Numbered from the stretch's first letter, positions 1 through 5,632 are shown. The stretch: 5,632 nucleotides of DNA from Anaerolineaceae bacterium (GCA_014860845.1 JACZIY010000823.1:1-5632), one strand, 5' to 3'. The notes: generated by a model from the letters alone, not told the origin. Program-made: numbers and translations.

Positions 1-165
1 CAAAAGAGGTTGGTCGGCTATCGTTCCGAGGGTAATGGATTGGTCAGATTTCTCAAGCACTTTCATGCCCAATCCCTCTTCGTAAAAATATGCAGCACGT
101 TCCAGACTAGAAACGTTGTAATGAACTTTTCCAATATGCATAAGTACAGACTCTGATAACTCCAT
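1..165 (-). CDS. VOC-family protein (glyoxalase/extradiol dioxygenase fold), N-terminal part
   Basis: Only the first 55 codons are present; the gene runs off the left edge. The peptide begins MELSESVLMHIGKVHYNVSS and continues with LERAAYFYEEGLGMKVLEK, followed by a short strand around ITLGT. This is the opening beta-alpha-beta module of the vicinal oxygen chelate superfamily: a strand with a histidine (H15, the usual first metal ligand), then an S-L-E-R-A helix ending in F-Y-x-x-x-L-G. The superfamily includes glyoxalase I, catechol 2,3-dioxygenases and fosfomycin/bleomycin resistance proteins. The look is closest to the catechol dioxygenase-like members, but the fragment is too short to choose a reaction. 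The start at 165 is supported by GGAG (175-172) six bases upstream. An alternative ATG at 141 has no comparable site. A near-consensus promoter lies directly upstream, so it is probably transcribed independently of the transporter operon. Confidence 0.8.
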   Translation of the reverse strand, partial: MELSESVLMHIGKVHYNVSSLERAAYFYEEGLGMKVLEKSDQSITLGTIADQPLL

Positions 166-171
166 ATTAAT

Positions 172-177
172 CTCCGT
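172..177 (-). promoter_or_regulatory. Ribosome binding site of the VOC gene
   Basis: The minus strand reads ACGGAG followed by six bases (ATTAAT) and the ATG at 165. It decides the start in favour of 165 over the in-frame ATG at 141. Confidence 0.7.
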
Positions 178-184
178 ATTTGCT

Positions 185-217
185 AATGCTGGGAGAATAA
201 CATGCCGGTGCAGCATT
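185..217. repeat. 7-bp inverted repeat spanning the VOC promoter
   Basis: AATGCTG (185-191) and its exact reverse complement CAGCATT (211-217) are separated by 19 bases. One arm abuts the -35 hexamer and the other sits near the predicted transcription start, so the pair brackets the -10 element. It could be an operator for an unseen regulator. It could also occur by chance, since the arms are short and the spacing is wide. Confidence 0.35.
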
Positions 218-222
218 GTCAA
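194..222 (-). promoter_or_regulatory. Sigma-70-type promoter for the VOC gene
   Basis: On the minus strand a perfect -35 hexamer TTGACA (222-217) is followed by a 17-bp spacer and TATTCT (199-194, four of six consensus bases). A TG one base upstream of the -10 gives an extended -10. The predicted transcription start is near 187, leaving a leader of about 20 bases that contains the ribosome binding site. This is a match by eye to the consensus, not an experimental site. Confidence 0.6.
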
Positions 223-269
223 TTTAATTCATCAGGGTTGTAGGTATAAAAGAAAAACTTCGGGGTCAC

Positions 270-1448
270 CTACCTCTCAATTTTTATAATCGCGGTCATT
301 TTCCAGCGTAATTGTAGGTTATTCTCTACTAACTCAATGCGTATCGGATAAATTACATCGTTATATTTCATAACAGGGAAATCTTGTATTTCAATGACTC
401 TACCACGCACTGTTTCATCAGGAAAGGCATCAAATTCCAGTGTCACAGTATCTCCAATCTGGACATCTACGATTTCCAGTTCGTTTGTATCGGTGCTCTC
501 AACGTACCAGGCGGAAAAATCAGCTACGATTGCAATCATTTGCCCTGTGTAAATCCATTCACCTTGCTGAACATTTAATTTAACCAGGGTGCCTTCAATC
601 GGCGTGGTAATTTCAAGATCTGCTATTGATGACTCTAACGCATTTATCCTTGCATTTGAGGTGGCAAGTTGTTCTTCGGCTCTGGTTAATTGGTCTTCCG
701 GGACATCCTCCTGTTTGAATTTCCGATACTCATTCCAGGCTGTTTCTTCCTCAGCTTCTGTGAATGCAAGGTTTAATTGAAGCTGTTCGTATGTCTGTTC
801 CAATGCTGCCTGTTCACGTTCCAGATCATTCAAAGAAATTTGAGCATCATCCACATCCTCCTGGCGGTTCATCCTTTGTGGATTGTCTTCCTCAAGATCC
901 AGATAATCTTTCAGATCTTCTTTGGCATCTTCTAATTCTGTTCTGGCATCGATAACATCCTCTTTGACAGCTTCAAGGTCTTCTTCATATTGGTCCTCAT
1001 CAAATGCATCCCAGGCTGCCAGGGCTGACCTTCTGGCTGACTGTGCATCCAGTACTCTCTGATAAGCTTTTTGTTTCTGGAGATTCCCGTATAAAAGTAA
1101 ATCGTCCTTGGCTTGTTCTGCTTTCAATTGATCCAGTCGAGCAGACTTCATTTCTGCTAACAGCTGTTCCGGGGTTTCCAGGCTGAGAATCACCTGTCCT
1201 GCCTCTACGGTTTGACCCTCCTGAACCAGAATCTCTTCCACACGGCCATTTGTCATTGAGATGATTTGAATATCGTTACTGGGCACAACTTCACCATCTG
1301 CGATGATCAAGCCAGTTGAATCTTCCACAACAGAATCATATACAACCGGTGTAGCCTGGCTAGCTGTAATCGCCGTAAAGGTATCACACGCTCCTAAAAG
1401 TATGGTTAATCCCAATATCGTTATGATTAATAAAATTTTTTTAAGCAT
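270..1448 (-). CDS. HlyD/MacA-type membrane-fusion lipoprotein (periplasmic adaptor of an ABC exporter)
   Basis: A 392-residue adaptor that should link the permease to the exterior and take part in substrate handling. Residues 1-21 form a lipoprotein signal: two lysines, a hydrophobic run and the lipobox LLGAC with C21 as the lipidated residue. Residues about 48-92 are the first half of a lipoyl-like domain (NGRVEEILVQEGQTVEAGQ). Residues about 95-275 form a long, very acidic alpha-helical hairpin. Residues about 278-310 complete the lipoyl domain (TTPIEGTLVKLNVQQGEWI). About 311-375 is the beta-barrel domain (IGDTVTLEFDAFPDETVRG), and the end reads LRWKMTAIIKIER. The order lipoyl-hairpin-lipoyl-barrel is that of MacA/HlyD proteins. 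The gene is last in the operon, 65 bp after the permease, and has a strong ribosome site. The conserved glycine normally found before M-T-A at the C-terminus is lysine here. The substrate cannot be read from the sequence. Confidence 0.9.
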   Translation of the reverse strand: MLKKILLIITILGLTILLGACDTFTAITASQATPVVYDSVVEDSTGLIIADGEVVPSNDIQIISMTNGRVEEILVQEGQTVEAGQVILSLETPEQLLAEMKSARLDQLKAEQAKDDLLLYGNLQKQKAYQRVLDAQSARRSALAAWDAFDEDQYEEDLEAVKEDVIDARTELEDAKEDLKDYLDLEEDNPQRMNRQEDVDDAQISLNDLEREQAALEQTYEQLQLNLAFTEAEEETAWNEYRKFKQEDVPEDQLTRAEEQLATSNARINALESSIADLEITTPIEGTLVKLNVQQGEWIYTGQMIAIVADFSAWYVESTDTNELEIVDVQIGDTVTLEFDAFPDETVRGRVIEIQDFPVMKYNDVIYPIRIELVENNLQLRWKMTAIIKIER

Positions 1449-1452
1449 GCTT

Positions 1453-1459
1453 TCCTCCA
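1453..1459 (-). promoter_or_regulatory. Strong ribosome binding site of the adaptor gene
   Basis: The minus strand reads TGGAGGA, ending four bases before the ATG at 1448. It is the strongest Shine-Dalgarno in the window. This suits a gene that starts 65 bp after the preceding stop codon and cannot rely on direct translational coupling. Confidence 0.75.
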
Positions 1460-1513
1460 GTTCTTACGTTTGAAATTTCCCGTTCGTTGGTCTCTAAAAG
1501 AGAAATTGAAGTT

Positions 1514-3901
1514 TTATTCATATGCTAACACCTCACGAATGGTAAGCCGGGCAGCATTACGAGCAGGTATGTAGCTGGCTACCAGAGACAAAATTATTAA
1601 AATGAAAAACCATAAGATGATACCTTTTGGTGTGATGACAAATTCGGATTCAGCTCCAAAAATCGCCCTGTTAACCAGGTTGGTCAATACAAATGAGATT
1701 GGTAGGGATGCCAGAATACCTATAATGTAGCTAGTCATTCCAATAAATAGGCTCTCAAAAGTAACCAATCGGGTGATAACCGCATCGTATGCCCCTACTG
1801 CTCTTAAAATTCCGATTTCCGCCGTTCTTTCCAATACATTTAGGCTCAGCGTTCCACTCAGACCGATACCACCCACAATACCTGTTAATACTGAGAGAAA
1901 TAGCAACACATAAATCAAGACCTGAATCTTATCAAGACCCTGTTTCACGATCTCTTCTCGAGCTGTGATTGACTTAACTCTGTAACCAGATGTTGTCAGA
2001 TGCTCATCAATGATGTTTGCGATTTTCATTTGATATGCGAGATCATGTTCTTGCGTAACAACCCGATAGGATATGGCATGGGAGGGTGAGTTCAGGATTT
2101 TTGCCAGATTATCGTGGGTAGTAAATGCATATTTTTGATCCAACCCGGTGTAATGAAATATTCCAGCCACCGTCCAGTAATCTTCCTCTCCATTGATATC
2201 CAGAACGATTTGATCTCCAGGTTTTAGTTCGGGATAGTTGTTCCAGAACGCATCATTTACCACAAGTGTATAACGCTCACCTGGTTGAACCCAGCGCCCG
2301 ATATTTACAACCTGTTTCACCAATCTGCTGTTCTGTGGTGGACCCACCAGTAAAACATTTTCAGTGGTATTGGTAGTTTTTAATAATGCTGAAGTTGCCA
2401 TCCAACCTTCTGACGTGACAACACCGGGAACCTGTTGTAATTGGTAATTAATCTCTTCGACAGGATAGTTTCGATCCATATTGATAAAAATATCTGACTG
2501 GTTATATTGAAGAACCCTCTCAATCTGTTTATTAAGCGATAATTCCACATTAAACACAGAGATAAAAATGGCACAGCCGAGAGATAAGGTGAATATGGTT
2601 AACAGTAAGCGGCCTTTCTGACGGAAGGTATTTCGAATACCGAGGGTGATGATGCCGTCTTTGCTACGAATATTGTCCAACCAGAGATCAAATCTACCTG
2701 GCTTTGTCGCATGATTAATCAGGTCTGCTGTCAGGGCTTTTTGGATGGGGATACTGGCTCCCTGGACAATTGGTTTCAATGCGGATAATACTGGAATTAA
2801 CAGTGTGACAATTGTCTGAATGAGGATGACTTCTGGAAGATAGATAAATAAGTCTGGTGTTAATAACTTGCCATTCAACACAGGCAGGATGTTGGCACAC
2901 ATGATTCTGCCAACGTAAGCACTGGCAGGAATTGCGATCATGAGTGAAATCAGACTGAAGAAAACCACCAAAGCCAAATACATTCCTATGATCTGGTTAC
3001 GTTGCCCTCCTACCAGTTTAATCACCCCAATCTGGCGAATTTGTTGCGCCATGAGCGCGTTCATGGTGTTGATAATCAAGGCACTGCTTAAAATCAGAAT
3101 GAATATACCAATAAATCCTATGATCACAGAAATGGCATTGGTGTAGTTGGCATATGGTTGATCGGTAGAAAGGTTTACCGTTTGATTGAGGATCCTCCGC
3201 CCACTTTTATCTATTTCTTTACTGACCAGCCTGGCAACCTCTTCTATATTCTTCAAATCGTTTTGGTCACCTTTTACTGTAAGAACGAGATCATTATATT
3301 TTTTTGGTTGATACAAATATTCCAGGGTTTCCAGCGAGGTAAATCCAATGCGTTCATTGAATGTGATAGCGAGATCTGAGCTGTAGTCAAAAACAGTACC
3401 AGCAACTTTTATCTCCCTTTGCGTGCCATCACTCAGTTCAATCAAAATGTTGGAACCGGGTACAACTGGTAATGTCTCCAATGAACTTTCAGTGATCAAT
3501 ATTTCTTTATAATCCGGATAGGTTTTCCCACTTGCCGAGGTAAGAATTTTAATGCGTTGATCAGATAAATCATCAACGGCAATGATGCTGAAGGACATCC
3601 AATCTCCACTCTCGGGATTTTTGACTTTCGCGGAGATGGTGGTTCTTCCCATGACATCTTTAACCCGATTGATTCGCTGAATGGCTTTGACTAAATTTTC
3701 ATCGAAAGGCTCAGTCTGGATTTGAATATTGGCTGGATTGGTGGACAGATAAGTTGTGACCATGCTATCTGGAATGACAAAGTAACCGATTCCGACCACA
3801 CCAACGGAAAAAATGCCGATGGAAATTGATGCTATGATCAACAATGACCGGGCTTTGTTTTCCCAAAAATCGGCTATTACTTTCTTCCAGCGCGGTCTCA
3901 T
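1514..3901 (-). CDS. ABC transporter permease with two fused FtsX/MacB-type halves
   Basis: A 795-residue membrane protein, the transport subunit expected to work with the two upstream ATPases. One membrane segment lies at about 19-43, followed by an extracytoplasmic MacB-type core domain (44-253) and three segments (about 254-280, 304-332, 352-376). The pattern then repeats: a segment at 430-452, a second outer domain (453-657), and three segments (660-686, 713-742, 758-780). Each half carries the FtsX signature after its second segment: RQIGVIKLVGG (289-299) and RTAEIGILRAVGA (692-704). The C-terminus YIPARNAARLTIREVLAYE is a typical FtsX-family ending. E. coli MacB and LolC/E have four segments per chain and dimerise, so this chain should supply both halves. 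The start chosen is the ATG at 3901. It overlaps the ATPase 2 stop as ATGA and has GGAG eight bases upstream. An in-frame TTG at 3916 would add five residues but lies within that ribosome site. Confidence 0.93.
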   Translation of the reverse strand: MRPRWKKVIADFWENKARSLLIIASISIGIFSVGVVGIGYFVIPDSMVTTYLSTNPANIQIQTEPFDENLVKAIQRINRVKDVMGRTTISAKVKNPESGDWMSFSIIAVDDLSDQRIKILTSASGKTYPDYKEILITESSLETLPVVPGSNILIELSDGTQREIKVAGTVFDYSSDLAITFNERIGFTSLETLEYLYQPKKYNDLVLTVKGDQNDLKNIEEVARLVSKEIDKSGRRILNQTVNLSTDQPYANYTNAISVIIGFIGIFILILSSALIINTMNALMAQQIRQIGVIKLVGGQRNQIIGMYLALVVFFSLISLMIAIPASAYVGRIMCANILPVLNGKLLTPDLFIYLPEVILIQTIVTLLIPVLSALKPIVQGASIPIQKALTADLINHATKPGRFDLWLDNIRSKDGIITLGIRNTFRQKGRLLLTIFTLSLGCAIFISVFNVELSLNKQIERVLQYNQSDIFINMDRNYPVEEINYQLQQVPGVVTSEGWMATSALLKTTNTTENVLLVGPPQNSRLVKQVVNIGRWVQPGERYTLVVNDAFWNNYPELKPGDQIVLDINGEEDYWTVAGIFHYTGLDQKYAFTTHDNLAKILNSPSHAISYRVVTQEHDLAYQMKIANIIDEHLTTSGYRVKSITAREEIVKQGLDKIQVLIYVLLFLSVLTGIVGGIGLSGTLSLNVLERTAEIGILRAVGAYDAVITRLVTFESLFIGMTSYIIGILASLPISFVLTNLVNRAIFGAESEFVITPKGIILWFFILIILSLVASYIPARNAARLTIREVLAYE

Positions 3902-4638
3902 GGTTTCTTCTCCCAATCCTCACCGGATCGTAATGATTGTCGTTTTTCACTGACAATTCTGCCATCGACCAGTTTCAGAACCCGTTTGGCACGATTCGCC
4001 AGGTCTTCATCGTGGGTTACCATGATGATTGTTTTCCCGGAGGTTGAAAGTGCCTGGAAAATATTAAATATTTTTTCTGCCTCACCCGAACTCAGATTTC
4101 CGGTTGGTTCATCTGCGATAAGGATTGGTGGGTCATTTGCCAATGCCCTGGCAATGGCGGTGCTTTGCTGTTGCCCACCAGAAACCATGTAAGGTCTTTT
4201 TAGCGCATATTTTTGTAATCCCACCTTGTTTAGTAATTCCTGAGCCCGATCTAACCGTTCGGTATGGGAGAATTTACCTGCGATCTGCATGGGTAGCATC
4301 ACATTTTCCACAAGCGATAAAACAGGAATTAATTGGTAAAACTGAAAAACTATTCCCAGGTTTTCACCACGCCATTTTGCCATATCGGTTTCAGGAAGGC
4401 TATGAATTTCCATGCCATCCACGATGACTTTTCCGGAGGTAGGTTTATCAATTCCGGTAATCATATTCATTAAAGTAGATTTACCACTGCCAGACCTACC
4501 AACTACGGCTGTAAATTCATGTTGATGAAAAGCAATTGATATATCGCTTAATGCTACAAACTGCAAGGAAGCTGCCTGAAAAACCTTGCTTAAATTCATT
4601 AACTTAATGAAAGGAGGGAATTGGTTGAGATCAGACAT
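3898..4638 (-). CDS. ABC transporter ATPase 2 (LolD/MacB-type) with altered D-loop
   Basis: A 246-residue nucleotide-binding subunit of the LolD/MacB ATPase family, the cytoplasmic motor for the FtsX-type permease. Visible motifs: Walker A GRSGSGKST (47-55), Q-loop Q99, signature VSGGQ (152-156), Walker B ILIADEP (172-178, with D176 and E177), H-loop H209. Two positions depart from the family. The signature is followed by QQST rather than the usual QQR plus a small residue, so S159 replaces arginine. The D-loop reads NLSS rather than NLDS, with S183 replacing aspartate. Catalytic glutamate, lysine and histidine are intact. The start at 4638 is preferred: GAGGG lies four bases upstream and the gene overlaps the ATPase 1 stop by eight bases. 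An ATG at 4674 would add 12 residues with no ribosome site. Its 3' end overlaps the permease start by four bases. It is clearly paralogous to ATPase 1, so the two probably form a heterodimer. Confidence 0.92.
   Translation of the reverse strand: MSDLNQFPPFIKLMNLSKVFQAASLQFVALSDISIAFHQHEFTAVVGRSGSGKSTLMNMITGIDKPTSGKVIVDGMEIHSLPETDMAKWRGENLGIVFQFYQLIPVLSLVENVMLPMQIAGKFSHTERLDRAQELLNKVGLQKYALKRPYMVSGGQQQSTAIARALANDPPILIADEPTGNLSSGEAEKIFNIFQALSTSGKTIIMVTHDEDLANRAKRVLKLVDGRIVSEKRQSLRSGEDWEKKP
3907..3913 (-). promoter_or_regulatory. Ribosome binding site of the permease, inside the ATPase 2 gene
   Basis: GGAGAAG on the minus strand ends five bases before the ATG at 3901 and encodes the last residues of ATPase 2. 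Together with the ATGA overlap it supports coupled translation and favours 3901 over the upstream TTG. Confidence 0.65.
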
Positions 4639-5344
4639 GTTTCCCTCTTTTTGCTTCTTTCCTGATCTCGCCATCCACTAATAAAAAAAGATGGTCAAAC
4701 AAAGGCAATAACTGTTGATCGTGGGTAACCATCAGCACTGTTTTTCCGGTTTTAACAATCTGTTTGAATATTTTAAAGATGACCAGACTGGTCTGGGAAT
4801 CTAATGATCCAGTGGGTTCATCTGCTACAATGATTTGCGGATCATTGATTAATGCCCTTGCAATGGCAACCCTCTGGCGTTGCCCACCAGATATAGAAGC
4901 TGGAGATTTTTGAGCGTGTTCAGCAATTTCGAGCTGAGTTAAAATCTGCATGGCTCGTTTTTCACTTCTCGTTCGTGAATAATCTCCACACAAATCCATT
5001 GGCAGCAAAACATTATCCAGAATGCTGATCTGGTTCAATAATTCGAAGGATTGAAAGACAACCCCCATCGTCTTACCACGCCAATGGGTCAATTTCTCCT
5101 GTTTGGTGTGATGAAGTGGGAAGCCATCAATCCAGAGTTCTCCTTCTGTCAGGCTATCCACACCTGTCAAGACATTCACCAGGGTTGATTTTCCAGCACC
5201 GGATTTACCAAGCACGCCCACAAAAGAACCCTGTGCAATGCTCATATTTACGTGATGCAACGCATTAACATTTCCTGCAGGTGAAAAGTAGGTTTTGGTA
5301 CCATTCTTTAGTTCAATATAACTGGTTTTGTTGGTCAGCATCAT
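4631..5344 (-). CDS. ABC transporter ATPase 1 (LolD/MacB-type)
   Basis: A 237-residue nucleotide-binding subunit, first gene of the operon, that hydrolyses ATP at the cytoplasmic face of the exporter. All canonical motifs are intact: Walker A GKSGAGKST (46-54), Q-loop Q98, signature ISGGQRQRVAIARAL (151-165), Walker B IIVADEP (171-177, with D175 and E176), D-loop SLD (180-182), H-loop H208. The motif VVFQSFELLNQISILDNVLLP (split at 95-105 and 106-115) after W88-R-G is characteristic of the LolD/MacB/FtsE-like branch that partners FtsX-type permeases. The protein starts with two consecutive ATG codons (5344 and 5341). Neither has a recognisable Shine-Dalgarno, since the upstream minus strand is AAAAGTAAATTTA. 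No other start fits before the conserved beta-strand IELKNGTKTY. Its 3' end overlaps ATPase 2 by eight bases. Confidence 0.93.
   Translation of the reverse strand: MMLTNKTSYIELKNGTKTYFSPAGNVNALHHVNMSIAQGSFVGVLGKSGAGKSTLVNVLTGVDSLTEGELWIDGFPLHHTKQEKLTHWRGKTMGVVFQSFELLNQISILDNVLLPMDLCGDYSRTRSEKRAMQILTQLEIAEHAQKSPASISGGQRQRVAIARALINDPQIIVADEPTGSLDSQTSLVIFKIFKQIVKTGKTVLMVTHDQQLLPLFDHLFLLVDGEIRKEAKRGKHV
4643..4648 (-). promoter_or_regulatory. Ribosome binding site of ATPase 2, inside the ATPase 1 gene
   Basis: AGAGGG on the minus strand followed by AAAC and ATG (4638). It lies in the final codons of ATPase 1, decides the start at 4638 over 4674, and fits translational coupling. Confidence 0.6.
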
Positions 5345-5396
5345 TAAATTTACTTTTGTCTTTTATTTTACAAATGAAGTGTTTTTATGTATAAAT

Positions 5397-5425
5397 ATCC
5401 TAAGATTTTCTGATTGTTAAGTCAA
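5397..5425 (-). promoter_or_regulatory. Sigma-70-type promoter for the transporter operon
   Basis: The minus strand has TTGACT (5425-5420, five of six consensus bases), a 17-bp spacer, and TAGGAT (5402-5397, four of six). The predicted start near 5390 leaves a leader of about 45 bases before ATPase 1. A weaker alternative lies downstream: TATACA (5393-5388), 17 bp, TAAAAT (5370-5365). The AT-rich background makes chance matches likely, so this is moderate support only. Confidence 0.5.
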
Positions 5426-5428
5426 TCA
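5411..5428. repeat. 6-bp inverted repeat over the operon -35 element
   Basis: TGATTG (5411-5416) and its reverse complement CAATCA (5423-5428) are separated by six bases and overlap the proposed -35 hexamer. The location suits an operator, but the arms are short and differ in sequence from the larger palindrome at 5453-5472. Confidence 0.35.
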
Positions 5429-5452
5429 TGCTCGTCCAATGAGATTTTTTGA

Positions 5453-5472
5453 TCTGTAAATAAATTTACAGA
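5453..5472. promoter_or_regulatory. Perfect 20-bp palindrome, candidate TetR operator
   Basis: TCTGTAAAT (5453-5461), AA, then the exact reverse complement ATTTACAGA (5464-5472). Nine-base arms around a two-base centre are within the usual size of TetR-family operators. It lies ten bases upstream of the divergent regulator's ATG and runs into its ribosome site, where bound protein would block the regulator's own expression. It sits about 28 bp upstream of the proposed operon -35, so repression of the pump from here is less certain. Confidence 0.65.
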
Positions 5473-5477
5473 AAGGA
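5473..5477 (+). promoter_or_regulatory. Ribosome binding site of the TetR-family gene
   Basis: AAGGA followed by five bases and the ATG at 5483, directly abutting the palindrome. No convincing -35/-10 pair for this gene was found in the intergenic region. Confidence 0.65.
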
Positions 5478-5482
5478 TTTAA

Positions 5483-5632
5483 ATGTCAACGAAAGATTCG
5501 ACAGATTTACGAGTTCGGCGAACCCGCAAGTGGTTGCAGGAAGCGCTATTGTCCCTGATGCTGAAAAAACCGTTTACAAGGATATCAATTGCTGAGATCA
5601 CTGATCAGGCTCAGGTATCTCGTCCAACTTTT
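5483..5632 (+). CDS. TetR/AcrR-family transcriptional regulator, N-terminal part
   Basis: The first 50 codons of a divergent gene cut by the right edge. The peptide contains LRVRRTRKWLQEALLSLML, then KKPFTRISIAEITDQAQVSR and PTF. This is the N-terminal DNA-binding domain of TetR proteins: helix 1 with R-x-x-R-T-R, the K-P-F turn, helix 2 (ISIAEITDQA) and the start of the recognition helix (VSRPTF, normally followed by Y-x-x-F). The ligand-binding domain lies outside the window. TetR proteins beside efflux operons usually repress them and release DNA on binding a pump substrate. Here the divergent arrangement and the palindrome just upstream of its start suggest autorepression and possible control of the transporter. 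The start is supported by AAGGA five bases upstream. The effector cannot be guessed from the fragment. Confidence 0.9.
   Translation, partial: MSTKDSTDLRVRRTRKWLQEALLSLMLKKPFTRISIAEITDQAQVSRPTF

Noticed and set aside
223..269. Possible intrinsic terminator after the adaptor (GACCCCGAAG followed by TTTTTCTTTT on the minus strand)
   Set aside because: The T-run is present, but no GC-rich stem of useful length could be formed immediately before it.
384..1186. Several plus-strand open frames of about 60 codons opposite the adaptor gene
   Set aside because: They are antisense shadows of a well-supported coding region, have no ribosome sites or recognisable domains, and are cysteine/proline/serine-rich as expected for shadow frames.
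1491..1503. Small hairpin TCTCT-AAA-AGAGA between permease and adaptor
   Set aside because: A 5-bp, AT-containing stem without a proper T-run is too weak to call a terminator, and the strong ribosome site downstream argues that transcription continues into the adaptor.
3901..3916. TTG start for the permease at 3916, giving 800 residues
   Set aside because: The TTG sits at the edge of the GGAG site that serves the ATG at 3901. The ATG forms a standard ATGA overlap with the ATPase 2 stop and gives a typical N-terminus for the family.
2940..4427. Plus-strand open frames of 68-100 codons opposite the permease and ATPase 2
   Set aside because: They mirror conserved coding sequence (including the Walker B and signature regions) in the wrong frame and show no independent coding signal.
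4639..4674. ATG at 4674 as start of ATPase 2, giving 258 residues
   Set aside because: No ribosome site precedes it, it would overlap ATPase 1 by 44 bases, and the extra residues are basic and unlike the family. The ATG at 4638 has GAGGG at good spacing.
5442..5455. Inverted repeat AGAT-N6-ATCT near the TetR palindrome
   Set aside because: Four-base arms in an AT-rich region are expected by chance.

Overview
The window is bacterial and compact, moderately AT-rich by eye (roughly 40-45% GC). It carries one complete export-type transporter operon on the minus strand, a divergent regulator cut by the right edge, and an unrelated small gene cut by the left edge. No RNA genes, insertion sequences, CRISPR arrays or phage genes are visible. 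The lipoprotein adaptor, the absence of any outer-membrane channel gene and the style of the ATPases would fit a Gram-positive-type or Chloroflexota (Anaerolineae-like) host. That assignment rests on family resemblance recalled from memory and is tentative.

Layout from right to left, in the direction of operon transcription: a TetR/AcrR-family regulator starts on the plus strand at 5483 and runs off the window. A 138-bp divergent intergenic region (5345-5482) holds a perfect 20-bp palindrome just upstream of the regulator start and a sigma-70-like promoter facing the operon. The operon then reads: ABC ATPase 1 (5344-4631), ABC ATPase 2 (4638-3898), an FtsX/MacB-type permease with two fused halves (3901-1514), and a HlyD/MacA-type lipoprotein adaptor (1448-270). 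The first three genes overlap by 8 and 4 bases, which suggests translational coupling. The adaptor follows after 65 bp with its own strong Shine-Dalgarno. Beyond a 104-bp gap that contains a near-consensus promoter lies the start of a VOC (glyoxalase/dioxygenase-fold) protein, 165-1, probably a separate transcription unit.

The proteins fit a MacAB-like transporter. Two non-identical ATPases would pair under a single polypeptide carrying both permease halves, with large extracytoplasmic domains that meet a membrane-anchored adaptor. The divergent TetR protein probably represses itself, and perhaps the pump, through the palindrome; its ligand may be a substrate of the pump. The most unusual feature is ATPase 2. 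It keeps the Walker A, Walker B and H-loop residues, but its D-loop aspartate is replaced by serine and the basic residue after the signature motif is also lost. This points to an asymmetric ATPase pair. The general system type is well known; the asymmetry and the operator are the parts worth following up.
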